The notes under the pieces were generated by a model. That model saw only the letters and a list, made by a program, of their open reading frames with translations. It made no database searches and had not been told where the DNA came from. The position numbers and the translations under genes are program-made. A DNA stretch of 62,173 bases from an uncultured Porphyromonas sp. (GTDB lineage: Bacteria; Bacteroidota; Bacteroidia; Bacteroidales; Porphyromonadaceae): the NCBI RefSeq assembly GCF_938023125.1, contig NZ_CALHDW010000015.1:1-62173 (forward strand). Reading direction: 5' to 3'. Of the stretch, positions 17,766 to 27,154 are shown one piece after another; the first letter of the stretch is position 1, and each line of letters starts with the position of its first letter.

Positions 17766-17948
17766 ATGGCACATCCTAAACGTAGACAATCGAAAACCAG
17801 AACTCTCAAGCGCAGAACTCACGATAAGGCAGCTATGCCTACCCTTGCAAAGTGCCCCCAATGCGGTGCTTGGCACATCTACCATACGGTGTGTGGCGAG
17901 TGCGGTTACTACAGAGGTAAACTCGCTATCGCCAAGAGTGAAGAATAA
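17766..17948 (+). CDS. rpmF: 50S ribosomal protein bL32
   Basis: The 60-residue protein begins MAHPKRRQSKTRTLKRR and carries two cysteine pairs, CPQC and CGEC, that bind zinc, so it is the zinc-containing form. It sits behind yceD. No plsX lies between rpmF and fabH, unlike in Proteobacteria, which is usual for this phylum. Confidence 0.97.
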   Translation: MAHPKRRQSKTRTLKRRTHDKAAMPTLAKCPQCGAWHIYHTVCGECGYYRGKLAIAKSEE

Positions 17949-18040
17949 GCAACTTTTTTAGGTGTCGCTCTCTCGGTATCTTTGCCCCTAGCAGTGTTGG
18001 TCATTTGCATTTTGGGGCTTACTAAGAGAGAGAAAAGGAG

Positions 18041-18100
18041 ACTTCGAGGTAATGATGTAGGCACTATGCCATAGGCCCCTGCATATACCTCGAAGTTTTT
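18041..18100 (+). terminator. Terminator after rpmF
   Basis: ACTTCGAGGTA (18041-18051) and TACCTCGAAGT (18086-18096) form a perfect 11-base stem, with a second stem (TGTAGG/CCTGCA) inside the loop, followed by five T residues. It lies in the 351-base gap between rpmF and fabH, suggesting that fabH has its own promoter. The rest of that gap shows no gene. Confidence 0.75.
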
Positions 18101-18299
18101 GTATTCTCACCGATCCGTTGGGTCTTACTAGATCTCTTGTAGACGAGTGGTTTGCCCTATTTTTACTACCTTAGTGCTTGGAAAGCGGATACACTCTCTT
18201 TTCGGAAGAATGAGGAGGGGCGAATTCCCTCGGGGAGAGTACTCTCCCACTGATCATTAGTGCTACAAATTGAAATATATAACGCATAAACAGACTACA

Positions 18300-19307
18300 A
18301 TGATGAATCAAATCTACGCGACCATTACTGCAGTAGGGGCTTATCTGCCTGAGGATAAGTTGACCAACGCAGATATAGAAAAGATGGTCGACACCAGCGA
18401 TGAGTGGATCATGACTCGGGTGGGCATCAAAGAACGTCGTATCCTGAGAGATCCTTCAAAAGGAGCTTCCTATATGGCTACTGAGGCTGTAAAGGGAATG
18501 CTAGAGCGTTTCCATATAGATCCTCTAAGCGTAGAGGGGGTATTCCTTGCGACCAATACGGCAGACTATCACTTCCCGCCAACCTCGTCTATTGTAGCGC
18601 ACGATAGTGGTTGTGCCAATGCGTTTACATTCGACCTTGTCTCTGCGTGCCCGAGCTGGCTTTATGCTCTAGAGACGGGGGCTAACTATATTCGCGCCGG
18701 ACGTTGTAAGCGTCTTGTCATTGTGGCAACAGAGAAAATGTCTGCCGCTGTAGACTATACAGACCGCCAGACTTGTGCCCTCTTCGGTGATGGAGCCGGT
18801 TGCGTACTCCTAGAGGCAACAGAAGAACCCGTGGGGGTAATGGACTCTATATTCCATACCGATGGGGTAGGGCGTCCTCACCTTATCATGAAGTCAGGTG
18901 GCTCTGCCAGCCCGGCAACCGCTGAGACTGTAGCTCGCCGTGAGCACTTCGTTTACCAAGAAGGTAGCCACGTGTTTAAGTATGCTGTAAATGGCATGTC
19001 GGACGTTTGTGAGCAACTTATGAAGCGTAACAATCTCTCCAATAACGATGTTACATGGGTTGTTCCCCACCAAGCTAATCGTCGTATTATAGACATGGTG
19101 GGGCGTTACCTTAAGGTGCCTCAAGAAAAAATCATGATCAATATCGAGAAGTATGGCAATACCAGTTCTGCCACTATCCCCATCTGTTTGTGGGAGTGGG
19201 AGAAGAAGTTGCGCAAAGGGGATAACCTCATACTTACTTCTTTTGGTGCCGGCTATACTTGGGGAGCTGTATACCTCAAGTGGGGGTACGATTCTAAGGA
19301 AGACTAA
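18300..19307 (+). CDS. fabH: 3-oxoacyl-ACP synthase III
   Basis: The 335-residue protein has the full KAS III catalytic triad: Cys117 (VSACPSW), His257 (VVPHQANRR) and Asn287 (KYGNTSS). It condenses acyl-CoA with malonyl-ACP to start fatty-acid synthesis, and its primer choice decides the branched or straight chains of membrane lipids. Two adjacent ATG codons (18300, 18303) are possible starts; the frame is open to a TTG at 18270, which I reject. It is followed after 27 bases by era. Confidence 0.96.
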   Translation: MMNQIYATITAVGAYLPEDKLTNADIEKMVDTSDEWIMTRVGIKERRILRDPSKGASYMATEAVKGMLERFHIDPLSVEGVFLATNTADYHFPPTSSIVAHDSGCANAFTFDLVSACPSWLYALETGANYIRAGRCKRLVIVATEKMSAAVDYTDRQTCALFGDGAGCVLLEATEEPVGVMDSIFHTDGVGRPHLIMKSGGSASPATAETVARREHFVYQEGSHVFKYAVNGMSDVCEQLMKRNNLSNNDVTWVVPHQANRRIIDMVGRYLKVPQEKIMINIEKYGNTSSATIPICLWEWEKKLRKGDNLILTSFGAGYTWGAVYLKWGYDSKED

Positions 19308-19334
19308 TAATATTGCTAGAGGCTTTGCATTCAA

Positions 19335-20258
19335 ATGATGGATAGTACGTTCTCACCCCTCGCTGAGCATCCTCAGGGCTATCGCTCAGGGTTTGTTAAT
19401 ATCGTAGGTAATCCCAACGTAGGGAAGTCTACGCTTCTTAATTATCTTGTAGGGGAGCGTCTCTCTATCATTACATCCAAAGCTCAGACTACTCGCCACC
19501 GCATATTGGGCATTGTCAATACGCCCGATATGCAGGTGGTTTACTCAGATACTCCCGGGGTGCTTAAGCCCAATTATAAGCTACAGGAGCGTATGCGTGC
19601 CTTCTCCGATCAGGCGCTGACTGATGCTGATGTGCTCATCTACGTGACTGATGTAGTGGAGCGCCGGGAGAAGAATCTAGATTTCTTACAAGCCGTGGGG
19701 CGCCTCGAGTGTCCTATTCTCCTTGTAATAAATAAAATCGACCTTACCGATCAAAAACATCTCGAAGAGCTAGTTGAGGAGTGGCATACGCTTCTTCCCA
19801 AAGCCGAAATACTCCCCATCTCTGCCACCAATCGCTTCAATGTACAGCCTCTTAAGAAGCGTATTGAGGAGCTTCTCCCCATTGCTCCTCCCTATTTTGA
19901 GAAAGATGCGCTCACCGATCGCCCGGCGCGTTTTTTTGTCTCAGAGATCATTCGAGAGAAAATCCTCCTCTACTACACCCAAGAGGTGCCTTATGCCGTA
20001 GAGGTGGTGGTGGAAGAGTTCAAAGAATCCTCTCATCGTATTGACATCAGGGCCGTTATTATGGTGGAGCGGGAGAGCCAAAAGGGTATCATCATAGGGC
20101 ATAAAGGGGTTGCGATTAAGAAGCTCGGCATTGCAGCTCGTCGCCCTCTGGAGAAATTTTTCGATAAGCACATTCGCTTAGAGCTTATCGTACGTGTGGA
20201 GAAAGATTGGCGACAAAATGATCGCGATCTATCGGAGTTTGGCTATTCGCTAGACTAA
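19335..20258 (+). CDS. era: GTPase Era
   Basis: The 307-residue protein has a GTPase domain (G1 GNPNVGKST at about 25-33, G3 DTPG, G4 NKID) and a C-terminal KH domain with IIGHKGVAIKKLG. Era binds the 3' end of 16S rRNA and checks 30S assembly. The N-terminus carries about 18 extra residues before the usual SGFVNIVG start; the ATG at 19335 is followed at once by a second ATG. It lies between fabH and der. Confidence 0.97.
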   Translation: MMDSTFSPLAEHPQGYRSGFVNIVGNPNVGKSTLLNYLVGERLSIITSKAQTTRHRILGIVNTPDMQVVYSDTPGVLKPNYKLQERMRAFSDQALTDADVLIYVTDVVERREKNLDFLQAVGRLECPILLVINKIDLTDQKHLEELVEEWHTLLPKAEILPISATNRFNVQPLKKRIEELLPIAPPYFEKDALTDRPARFFVSEIIREKILLYYTQEVPYAVEVVVEEFKESSHRIDIRAVIMVERESQKGIIIGHKGVAIKKLGIAARRPLEKFFDKHIRLELIVRVEKDWRQNDRDLSEFGYSLD

Positions 20259-20317
20259 AATCTCCTTTTCCAAAGAAAGAAAACTCGCTCAAAGTGAGCA
20301 AGGTATAATATCGATAT

Positions 20318-21628
20318 ATGAGTAATTTAGTAGCCATAGTAGGTCGCCCCAACGTAGGGAAGAGCACACTCTTCAACCGATTGGTAGGGAGCCGACAAGC
20401 TATTGTAACGGAGATATCAGGTACAACGCGCGACCGTCAGTATGGGCATACCAGCTGGACGGGGCACGAGTTTTCCATCGTTGATACGGGTGGATGGGTC
20501 TCCGGCAGTGAGGATGTGTTCGAGTCCGAGATAAATAAGCAGGTACAGATAGCCATAGAAGAGGCTGATGTAATACTCTTTGTTGTGGACGTAATGGCCG
20601 GGATGACCGACTTGGATCGGGAGGTGGCCGGGCTACTTCGTCGTTCTAGGAAGCCCATTCTTCTGGTTGCTAATAAGGCAGATACATTCGAGATCGGCTA
20701 CCAAAGTGCCGAGTTTTATGCTCTAGGTTTGGGAGATCCCTATGCTATTAGTGCCATCAATGGCTCCGGTACAGGGGATCTTTTGGATGCTATCGTAAAC
20801 TCGCTCCCCGAGCAAAAGGAGAGTGAAACCGAGAAGGAACTCCCTCGCTTTGCCGTGGTAGGTCGCCCCAATGCCGGTAAGTCTTCGCTCATTAATGCCT
20901 TTATAGGGGAGGAGCGAAACATTGTAACCAATGTGGCCGGTACTACGCGAGACTCTATCTATACGGAGTATAATAAGTTTGGTTTCAGCTTCTATCTCGT
21001 AGATACCGCAGGGATTCGCAAAAGAGGTAAGGTACAAGAAGACCTTGAGTACTACTCGGTGATCCGCTCGATACGTGCTATCGAAAATAGTGATATCTGT
21101 ATCGCTATGATTGACGCAACACGAGGAATTGAGAGCCAAGATGTCAATATTCTCTCCCTTGTGATGCGCAATAGCAAGGGATTGGTAGTCTGCGTTAATA
21201 AGTGGGACCTCGTAGAGAATAAAACCAATGAGGCAATTCGTGTCTTTGAGGAGGCTATTCGCTCGCGTCTTGCTCCCTTCTCCGACTTTCCCATTCTCTT
21301 TATCAGTGCTCTCACCAAGCAGCGTATATTTAAGGTGTTGGAGGTGGCAAACGCCGTGTACCAACGCCGCTCGAAGCGCATCCCAACTCACGAATTAAAC
21401 GAGGTGTTGTTGCCTATTATAGAGGAGACACCACCCCCATCGTGGAAGGGTAAATACATCAAGATCAAGTACGTAACTCAGTTGCCCACAGCGGTGCCTT
21501 CGTTTGCATTCTATGCGAACCTCCCCCAGTGGGTAAAAGATCCCTACAAGCGATTCCTAGAAAATCAGATTCGTAAGAATTGGGATTTCTCGGGTATTCC
21601 CATCAATATCTTTATCCGAGAGAAATAG
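20318..21628 (+). CDS. der: GTPase Der (EngA)
   Basis: The 436-residue protein has the tandem GTPase domains unique to Der: GRPNVGKST near residue 8 and GRPNAGKSS near 183, each with its own DT-G and NK-D motifs. A KH-like C-terminal domain (about 350-436) follows. It is essential for 50S subunit assembly. Era and Der are side by side, a common arrangement in Bacteroidota. Confidence 0.97.
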   Translation: MSNLVAIVGRPNVGKSTLFNRLVGSRQAIVTEISGTTRDRQYGHTSWTGHEFSIVDTGGWVSGSEDVFESEINKQVQIAIEEADVILFVVDVMAGMTDLDREVAGLLRRSRKPILLVANKADTFEIGYQSAEFYALGLGDPYAISAINGSGTGDLLDAIVNSLPEQKESETEKELPRFAVVGRPNAGKSSLINAFIGEERNIVTNVAGTTRDSIYTEYNKFGFSFYLVDTAGIRKRGKVQEDLEYYSVIRSIRAIENSDICIAMIDATRGIESQDVNILSLVMRNSKGLVVCVNKWDLVENKTNEAIRVFEEAIRSRLAPFSDFPILFISALTKQRIFKVLEVANAVYQRRSKRIPTHELNEVLLPIIEETPPPSWKGKYIKIKYVTQLPTAVPSFAFYANLPQWVKDPYKRFLENQIRKNWDFSGIPINIFIREK

Positions 21629-21645
21629 TCTTTGCTCGTCGGAGT

Positions 21646-22335
21646 ATGCCAAAGTGTCACTTCGTGATTCCTGCCGGTGGGGTGGGACTGAGATTCGGAG
21701 GCCCTCTTCCCAAACAATTTGTGGAGGTAGAGGGGCTTCCTATTTTGATGCATACTCTACGTGCCATTGCACCCTACGCCGAGAGTATTACCCTGCCCCT
21801 TCCTCAGGATTACCGGGAGTATTGGCAGCAACTTTGTCGGGAGAAGTCTTTTGATCTTGAGCACAAAGTCGTAGAGGGCGGGGCTACTCGCTTTCTCTCC
21901 GTGCGCAATGCCATAGAGTCTCTCGCTGTGGATCCCGATGCCCTTGTTGGGGTGCACGATGCTGTGCGTCCCCTCATTTCGGGAGAGACAATAGAGGCTC
22001 TTCTCACGGCTGCTGCGGCCTCTGGAGCAGCAATCCCCTATCTGCCTCTTACGGATTCTATACGACACCTCGAGCCCTTGGTGGGCTCAAAGTCGGTGGA
22101 TCGCACTCAGTTTGTAGCAGTACAGACCCCTCAGGTATTCCATCTTGAGCGCCTTCGTACAGCCTATAAACAAGCGGATGGTGGTGCGAATTTTACGGAC
22201 GATGCTTCTGTGTATGAGGCTCTGTTTGATACGCCTATTGAGCTTGTCGAGTCTAATCCCGAGAATAAAAAAATCACCCATCCCCACGACCTCCTTTATC
22301 TCCGTCAGGCTCTTAACTCACCATCGAATCACTAA
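21646..22335 (+). CDS. ispD: 2-C-methyl-D-erythritol 4-phosphate cytidylyltransferase
   Basis: The 229-residue protein has the nucleotidyltransferase signature PAGGVGLRFGGPLPKQF near the start and the downstream VHDAVRPL motif. It makes CDP-ME in the MEP isoprenoid pathway. The frame runs back into der, but the ATG at 21646 (MPKCHFVIPAGG), 17 bases past the der stop and just behind GGAG, is the clear start. recG follows closely. Confidence 0.95.
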   Translation: MPKCHFVIPAGGVGLRFGGPLPKQFVEVEGLPILMHTLRAIAPYAESITLPLPQDYREYWQQLCREKSFDLEHKVVEGGATRFLSVRNAIESLAVDPDALVGVHDAVRPLISGETIEALLTAAAASGAAIPYLPLTDSIRHLEPLVGSKSVDRTQFVAVQTPQVFHLERLRTAYKQADGGANFTDDASVYEALFDTPIELVESNPENKKITHPHDLLYLRQALNSPSNH

Positions 22336-22375
22336 GACTTTCTCTTTTCCCTCTGCCCTCTAAGCCCTTTTTGCC

Positions 22376-24475
22376 ATGAATAAGGACTATCTACAGACTG
22401 CTATTGAGTATCTTCCTGGCATAGGGGAGCGTAAGAGTAAGCTGCTGCAGAGCGAATTAGGGGTCTATACGTTTCGCGACCTTCTCTACACGTTCCCTTT
22501 CCGCTATGTAGATCGTAGCCGCATACTCACTGTGCGAGAACTGCGAGATGGGGGAGGCGAGGTGCAACTTCGGGGGGTAATCTCCGATTATGTACTTGAG
22601 GGATTTGGTCGAAAGACTCGATTGAAAGCCTCTTTTAGGGATGCTACGGGCTCTATCGAGCTCGTGTGGTTTAAGGGATCGGACTACATCTCGGAGCAAT
22701 TCCCCGCAGGACGAGAGTACATCGTCTATGGCCGTCCTAAGGCTTTTGGCCATTATTATAATATTGTTCATCCTGAGGTTACTCCCATTGAGCGTGCAAG
22801 CCAAGTGGCCGGTGGGCTGCTATCTGTCTATCACACCTCAGAAAAGATGAAACGCTCGGGATTGGATAGTAAGAATCTGCGCAATGCCATCGGGAGATTG
22901 AGCCAAATCGCCCATCTGTATATCAAGGAAACATTGCCCGAGAGGGTTAGAAACCGTTGGGGTTTAATCCCGCTATCGCAGGCACTCCAGGCGATTCACT
23001 TCCCCAAAGACGAGGCAACGCTGGAGAAAGCTGTGCAGAGGCTGAAGTTTGACGAACTATTTTTCTTGCAACTATCGCTGCAGCTCACCAAGAGTGCACG
23101 TAAGTCCCAATTCAAAGGCTACCTCTTCGATCAGGTGGGGGAGTACTTCAATTCTTACTATTCGAGCCTCCCTTATGACCTCACACAAGCCCAAAAACGG
23201 GTGCTTAGGGAGATCCGGCACGATACGCAGAGTGGGCTACAAATGAATCGCCTTCTGCAGGGAGATGTAGGCTGTGGCAAGACTCTTGTTGCCACTTTTG
23301 CCATGCTTTTGGCTTTGGACAATGGTTGGCAGGCTTGCATGATGGCCCCTACGGAAATACTCGCTCAGCAGCACTACGATACGTTGTGTAGTCAGCTAGC
23401 CCCTCTTGGTATAGAGGTGGCTCTTCTTACGGGTAGCACACCGCAGCGAGAGCGAGACACTATCTTGGCCTCTCTTGCTCAAGGGTCTTTGCGTTTGCTA
23501 GTCGGTACTCATGCCCTCCTCGAAGAGCGGGTGAAATTTGCGCATCTTGCTCTTGCCATCATTGATGAGCAGCATCGTTTTGGCGTGGTGCAGCGTGCTC
23601 GCCTTTGGGAGAAAAGCCTCGACTTGCTTCCCCATGTGCTGATTATGAGTGCAACACCCATCCCACGCACCCTTGCCATGACGCTCTATGGGGATCTGGA
23701 TATTTCGGTGATCGACGAATTGCCCCCGGGGCGTAAACCCATCACCACACGCCACTATTTCGATGACTTTTCCGAAGAGGTTTTTCGATTGGTGGAGCAG
23801 GAGTTGTTTGCCGGTAGGCAGATCTATGTGGTCTATCCTATGATAGAGGGGACAGAAGACTCCGACTACAAAAATTTGGAGACAGGCTATGAGCAATATC
23901 GTTATCGCTTTGGCGACCGCAATGTAACGTGGGTGCATGGCAAGCTAAAGCCCCAAGAGAAGCAGCAGCGTATGGAGCAATTTGTCTCGGGTGAGATCCC
24001 TATTTTGCTCTCTACCACCGTGATAGAAGTGGGGGTAAATGTGCCTAATGCCTCTGTGATGGTGATTGAGAATGCCGATCGTTTTGGTCTGGCTCAGTTG
24101 CATCAGCTCCGTGGTAGAGTGGGGCGTGGAGCCGAGCAAAGCTACTGTTTGTTGCTCTCTAAGCGCACCATCACTCCCGTTGCCGTGAAAAGAATCGAGG
24201 CGATGTGCAGCTCCAACGATGGCTTTTTTATTGCAGAAGAAGACCTCAAACTACGAGGGGCCGGGGATATTGAGGGAACGCGTCAGAGTGGTGACCTCTC
24301 GGGGTTGCGCATTGCCGAGCCGTCGAAAGACCTTAATATCCTCTACGCTGCCGCTCAGACGGTGAGAGAAATCCTTGAGCAAGATGCCTCTTTGGAGGGA
24401 GCGGATATGGCCACTTTGGCAGAAGAATTGGAGAGAATATATCCTAAGAGTAAGTCTTGGGGCGCTATTGGATAG
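22376..24475 (+). CDS. recG: ATP-dependent DNA helicase RecG
   Basis: The 699-residue protein has the N-terminal wedge/OB domain and helicase motifs: Walker A GDVGCGKT (about 300), DEQHRFGV (motif II) and the GRVGRG motif VI. The C-terminal TRG-like segment GEREL-type region is also recognisable. It remodels stalled replication forks and Holliday junctions. It ends the fabH-era-der-ispD-recG run. Confidence 0.96.
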   Translation: MNKDYLQTAIEYLPGIGERKSKLLQSELGVYTFRDLLYTFPFRYVDRSRILTVRELRDGGGEVQLRGVISDYVLEGFGRKTRLKASFRDATGSIELVWFKGSDYISEQFPAGREYIVYGRPKAFGHYYNIVHPEVTPIERASQVAGGLLSVYHTSEKMKRSGLDSKNLRNAIGRLSQIAHLYIKETLPERVRNRWGLIPLSQALQAIHFPKDEATLEKAVQRLKFDELFFLQLSLQLTKSARKSQFKGYLFDQVGEYFNSYYSSLPYDLTQAQKRVLREIRHDTQSGLQMNRLLQGDVGCGKTLVATFAMLLALDNGWQACMMAPTEILAQQHYDTLCSQLAPLGIEVALLTGSTPQRERDTILASLAQGSLRLLVGTHALLEERVKFAHLALAIIDEQHRFGVVQRARLWEKSLDLLPHVLIMSATPIPRTLAMTLYGDLDISVIDELPPGRKPITTRHYFDDFSEEVFRLVEQELFAGRQIYVVYPMIEGTEDSDYKNLETGYEQYRYRFGDRNVTWVHGKLKPQEKQQRMEQFVSGEIPILLSTTVIEVGVNVPNASVMVIENADRFGLAQLHQLRGRVGRGAEQSYCLLLSKRTITPVAVKRIEAMCSSNDGFFIAEEDLKLRGAGDIEGTRQSGDLSGLRIAEPSKDLNILYAAAQTVREILEQDASLEGADMATLAEELERIYPKSKSWGAIG

Positions 24476-24547
24476 TAGTGTGCGAACTGTTGTCTTGTGT
24501 TAAGTAGAATTAAAAAGACACCTCTTTTCCCCATTTTTCTTCTCATT

Positions 24548-24581
24548 TTTGCGGACTTCTCAGCAGAATCTATTACATTTG
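24548..24581 (+). promoter_or_regulatory. Probable promoter of the M23 peptidase gene
   Basis: TTTG (24548-24551) and TACATTTG (24574-24581) are 22 bases apart, slightly longer than the usual spacing, and 70 bases before the chosen ATG. Confidence 0.5.
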
Positions 24582-24651
24582 CGATCGGACAAATAGGGCA
24601 GAATAGGAGGAGCGCTCCTTGAATGCCAAGTATGAACTAAGTAAGAACAGA

Positions 24652-25725
24652 ATGAAAAGAACGAAGCTAACAACCGCTCGATCCCTACTTTTGGTGGGTT
24701 TTGTAGCTCTACTTAGCTTGCCTCTTGAGGCTTATTCTATTGATAGAAAGAAGCCCAGGAAGAGGAAGTCAGCACGCACTACAGCGGTTGCGACAACCAA
24801 GAGCAAAAAAGGAATTTCGTCCAACAGTGCAGATTCCACAGAGATGCCAACGCTTTATGCAGATGGTGTTAAGGGAGTTGACAAAGTCAAGGCAAAAAAG
24901 AACATGCGCGAGATCGAAGATGCCCGCGAAGCCCTTGAAGCACCAGCCATCGACCTCTACGGAGTGGATAGCTGGAGCTCATATGTCAACCCTTTTGCCG
25001 GTAAGCATTCGGCAGAGATCCCCTCTAGTTACGAAATCAATTGTGAAGGTTTTGTAATGCCTCTCAGCGGCAAACTACAGGTCTCTTCTAATTATGGTTA
25101 CCGCGCACGTTTCGGCCGCAACCACCGAGGTGTAGACCTCGCTCTCCATACCGGAGACTCTGTGCGTGCAGCCTTTAGTGGTAAGGTACGTATCCGCGAC
25201 TACGAAGGAAAAGGCTACGGATACTACATCGTAATCCGTCACCCCAATGGCTTAGAAACCGTTTATGGTCACCTTAGCCGTCAGTTGGTGCATCGCGATC
25301 AGGTAGTAAAAGCCGGTGATGTAATTGGTCTAGGTGGCTCTACGGGTCGCTCTACAGGGCCGCATTTGCATCTTGAGTTCCGCTTTATGGGGATTCCTAT
25401 CAATCCTACACAGATTGTAGATTTCTCCCTAGGCGTACTACAGCGAGATACCTATGTATTCCGTCGTGGTAGTACGGATCATGCCGGACCCAGCTACGGA
25501 GAGCTTTTTACGAACAACAAAGAAAAAGCAACAGAGTACAAGCAGTCTGCTAATAGCCGTGAGCGTGCTAAGGAAAAAGCGCCTCAGACGCATCGCATCA
25601 AAGAAGGTGATAGCCTCTCTTCGATTGCCAAGCGACATGGCACCACAGTGGCTAAGCTTTGCAAGCTCAATAATATGACTGCAAAGGCAACTCTTCGCCC
25701 CGGTAAGTCAATTCGGGTGCGCTAA
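24652..25725 (+). CDS. M23 murein endopeptidase with C-terminal LysM
   Basis: The 357-residue protein has a signal peptide (about 1-29, ending LEAYS), a basic linker, then a LytM/M23 domain with both zinc motifs: H-x3-D in NHRGVDL and HLHLE in GPHLHLEFR. A LysM domain (about 310-357, HRIKEGDSLSSIAKRHG) follows. All active-site residues are present, so it should cut peptide cross-links in the wall. The ATG at 24652 gives a proper signal peptide; an upstream TTG (24619) does not. It is a single gene between a promoter and a terminator. Confidence 0.93.
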   Translation: MKRTKLTTARSLLLVGFVALLSLPLEAYSIDRKKPRKRKSARTTAVATTKSKKGISSNSADSTEMPTLYADGVKGVDKVKAKKNMREIEDAREALEAPAIDLYGVDSWSSYVNPFAGKHSAEIPSSYEINCEGFVMPLSGKLQVSSNYGYRARFGRNHRGVDLALHTGDSVRAAFSGKVRIRDYEGKGYGYYIVIRHPNGLETVYGHLSRQLVHRDQVVKAGDVIGLGGSTGRSTGPHLHLEFRFMGIPINPTQIVDFSLGVLQRDTYVFRRGSTDHAGPSYGELFTNNKEKATEYKQSANSRERAKEKAPQTHRIKEGDSLSSIAKRHGTTVAKLCKLNNMTAKATLRPGKSIRVR

Positions 25726-25769
25726 TGTTGCACTAAGGAGGGAGCTCGGTTCCCTTCCCAATCCAATAG

Positions 25770-25824
25770 GAGAGTGTGTATCAAGAGGAGGTAAAACTTC
25801 TCTTTGGTACACTCTCTTCTTTTA
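25770..25824 (+). terminator. Terminator after the M23 peptidase gene
   Basis: GAGAGTGTGTA (25770-25780) pairs with TACACTCTC (25808-25816), with inner pairing of AAGAGGAG and CTTCTCTT. TTCTTTTATTTT follows. Confidence 0.65.
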
Positions 25825-25964
25825 TTTTAGGGGTTGATTTCTCTCCATCTCTTGTGGCGGATTTGGCTCCCATTCTCGAGCGAAAACACTTTTGTTGCGT
25901 GAGAGTTTGTACCTTCGTAGAGCCGAGCAAATAAAAGTTGGCACCAAAAAGCCACTGTACTACT

Positions 25965-27122
25965 ATGCAGTTTAGAGATATAATAGGCTACGAGTCGCTC
26001 AAAGAAGAACTTCGGAGAATTAGTGCTACGGGGCACATCCCTCACAATATCCTTTTCGATATGGAGGATGGGATGCCCGGTGTAGGGCTTGCTCTAGCCT
26101 GGATACAGTACCTCAACTGTTCGGATCCTCACGATGGGGATAGCTGTGGGGTATGCCCTCATTGCAAGATGCTTTCGCAGCTTTCGTACCCCGATGTTCA
26201 TTACATCTTCCCTGTTGTCAATGCTACGGACATAGAGACCCCTTCGGATAACTTCTTGTCTCAGTGGCGAGAAATGTTTGCCAAGGAGGGAGCCTATTTC
26301 GATCACGAGACTTGGCTTCGCTACCTCAATGCCGGTAAGCAACAGCCCGTGATTTACAGCAAGGACGCCATCGCTCTTGAGAATAAACTGAGCATTGCCT
26401 CGAGCGAAGGGGGCTATCGTATGGTAATTATCTACCAACCCGATCGTATGAATGAGGCGGCTGCCAACAAACTCCTCAAGCTGATGGAAGAGCCGCCCGA
26501 CAAGACAATAATCGTATCCGTGTGCTTTGCTACGGAGCAGCTCTTAGAGACAATCGTGAGTCGTATGCAGCGTTTCGAGCTGCTTCCCCTCACCCAGGAG
26601 GAGCTCAGAGCGGGGCTGCAGCCCTTTTTTCCGCAGGCTCAGGAGCGAGATCTATTGCGTGCAGCCCTCCGTAGTGATGGTATACTGCTCCGTGCTCGTC
26701 AGATACTTTCGAATAATACGACCCTTGCCAAATACACCGAATGCTTCGGACAACTGATCGGCGACATCGTGCGTAAGGATGTGGTTGCACTCCGCAAGTT
26801 GAGTGAAAAGATGGACAGTGAGGGGCGGGAATGGATTGTTGCCGCTTTGGTTTACTTCGAGGAGTGTTTCCGGCTTAGCTTTACGAGCAATTTTATGGGG
26901 GCAGCTGCTCAGTTTTCCACAGATCGGGAGCAAGCCATCTTTATAGCCCTAGACGAGGTTATTACGCCCGACAATATCGAGTCGATATACCGTACCACCG
27001 AGAGTGCGATACGCCATGTGCGAGGGAATGTTAGTGCCAAAATGGTGCTTTTCGATACCTTCTTGCGCTATACAGCCGCCCTATCCCCGGCCCTCAAGGC
27101 GAGAGCGGCTCGTTCTGTTTGA
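25965..27122 (+). CDS. holB: DNA polymerase III delta-prime subunit
   Basis: The 385-residue protein starts MQFRDIIGYESLKEEL, has the clamp-loader zinc module (C-x-x-C-x-x-C around residues 60-70) and the SRC-like region VSRMQRFELL. The nucleotide loop reads DGMPGVGLAL and lacks the Lys-Thr of Walker A, which is expected for delta-prime, the rigid stator of the clamp loader. The ATG at 25965 is chosen over a TTG at 25938. It is followed after 32 bases by a glycosyltransferase gene. Confidence 0.9.
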   Translation: MQFRDIIGYESLKEELRRISATGHIPHNILFDMEDGMPGVGLALAWIQYLNCSDPHDGDSCGVCPHCKMLSQLSYPDVHYIFPVVNATDIETPSDNFLSQWREMFAKEGAYFDHETWLRYLNAGKQQPVIYSKDAIALENKLSIASSEGGYRMVIIYQPDRMNEAAANKLLKLMEEPPDKTIIVSVCFATEQLLETIVSRMQRFELLPLTQEELRAGLQPFFPQAQERDLLRAALRSDGILLRARQILSNNTTLAKYTECFGQLIGDIVRKDVVALRKLSEKMDSEGREWIVAALVYFEECFRLSFTSNFMGAAAQFSTDREQAIFIALDEVITPDNIESIYRTTESAIRHVRGNVSAKMVLFDTFLRYTAALSPALKARAARSV

Positions 27123-27154
27123 TTCCCTAGAGACTCTCTTTTGCCCTCTGCTAT

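Noticed and set aside
18902..19334. A minus-strand frame inside fabH
   Set aside because: Antisense shadow of a strongly conserved gene.
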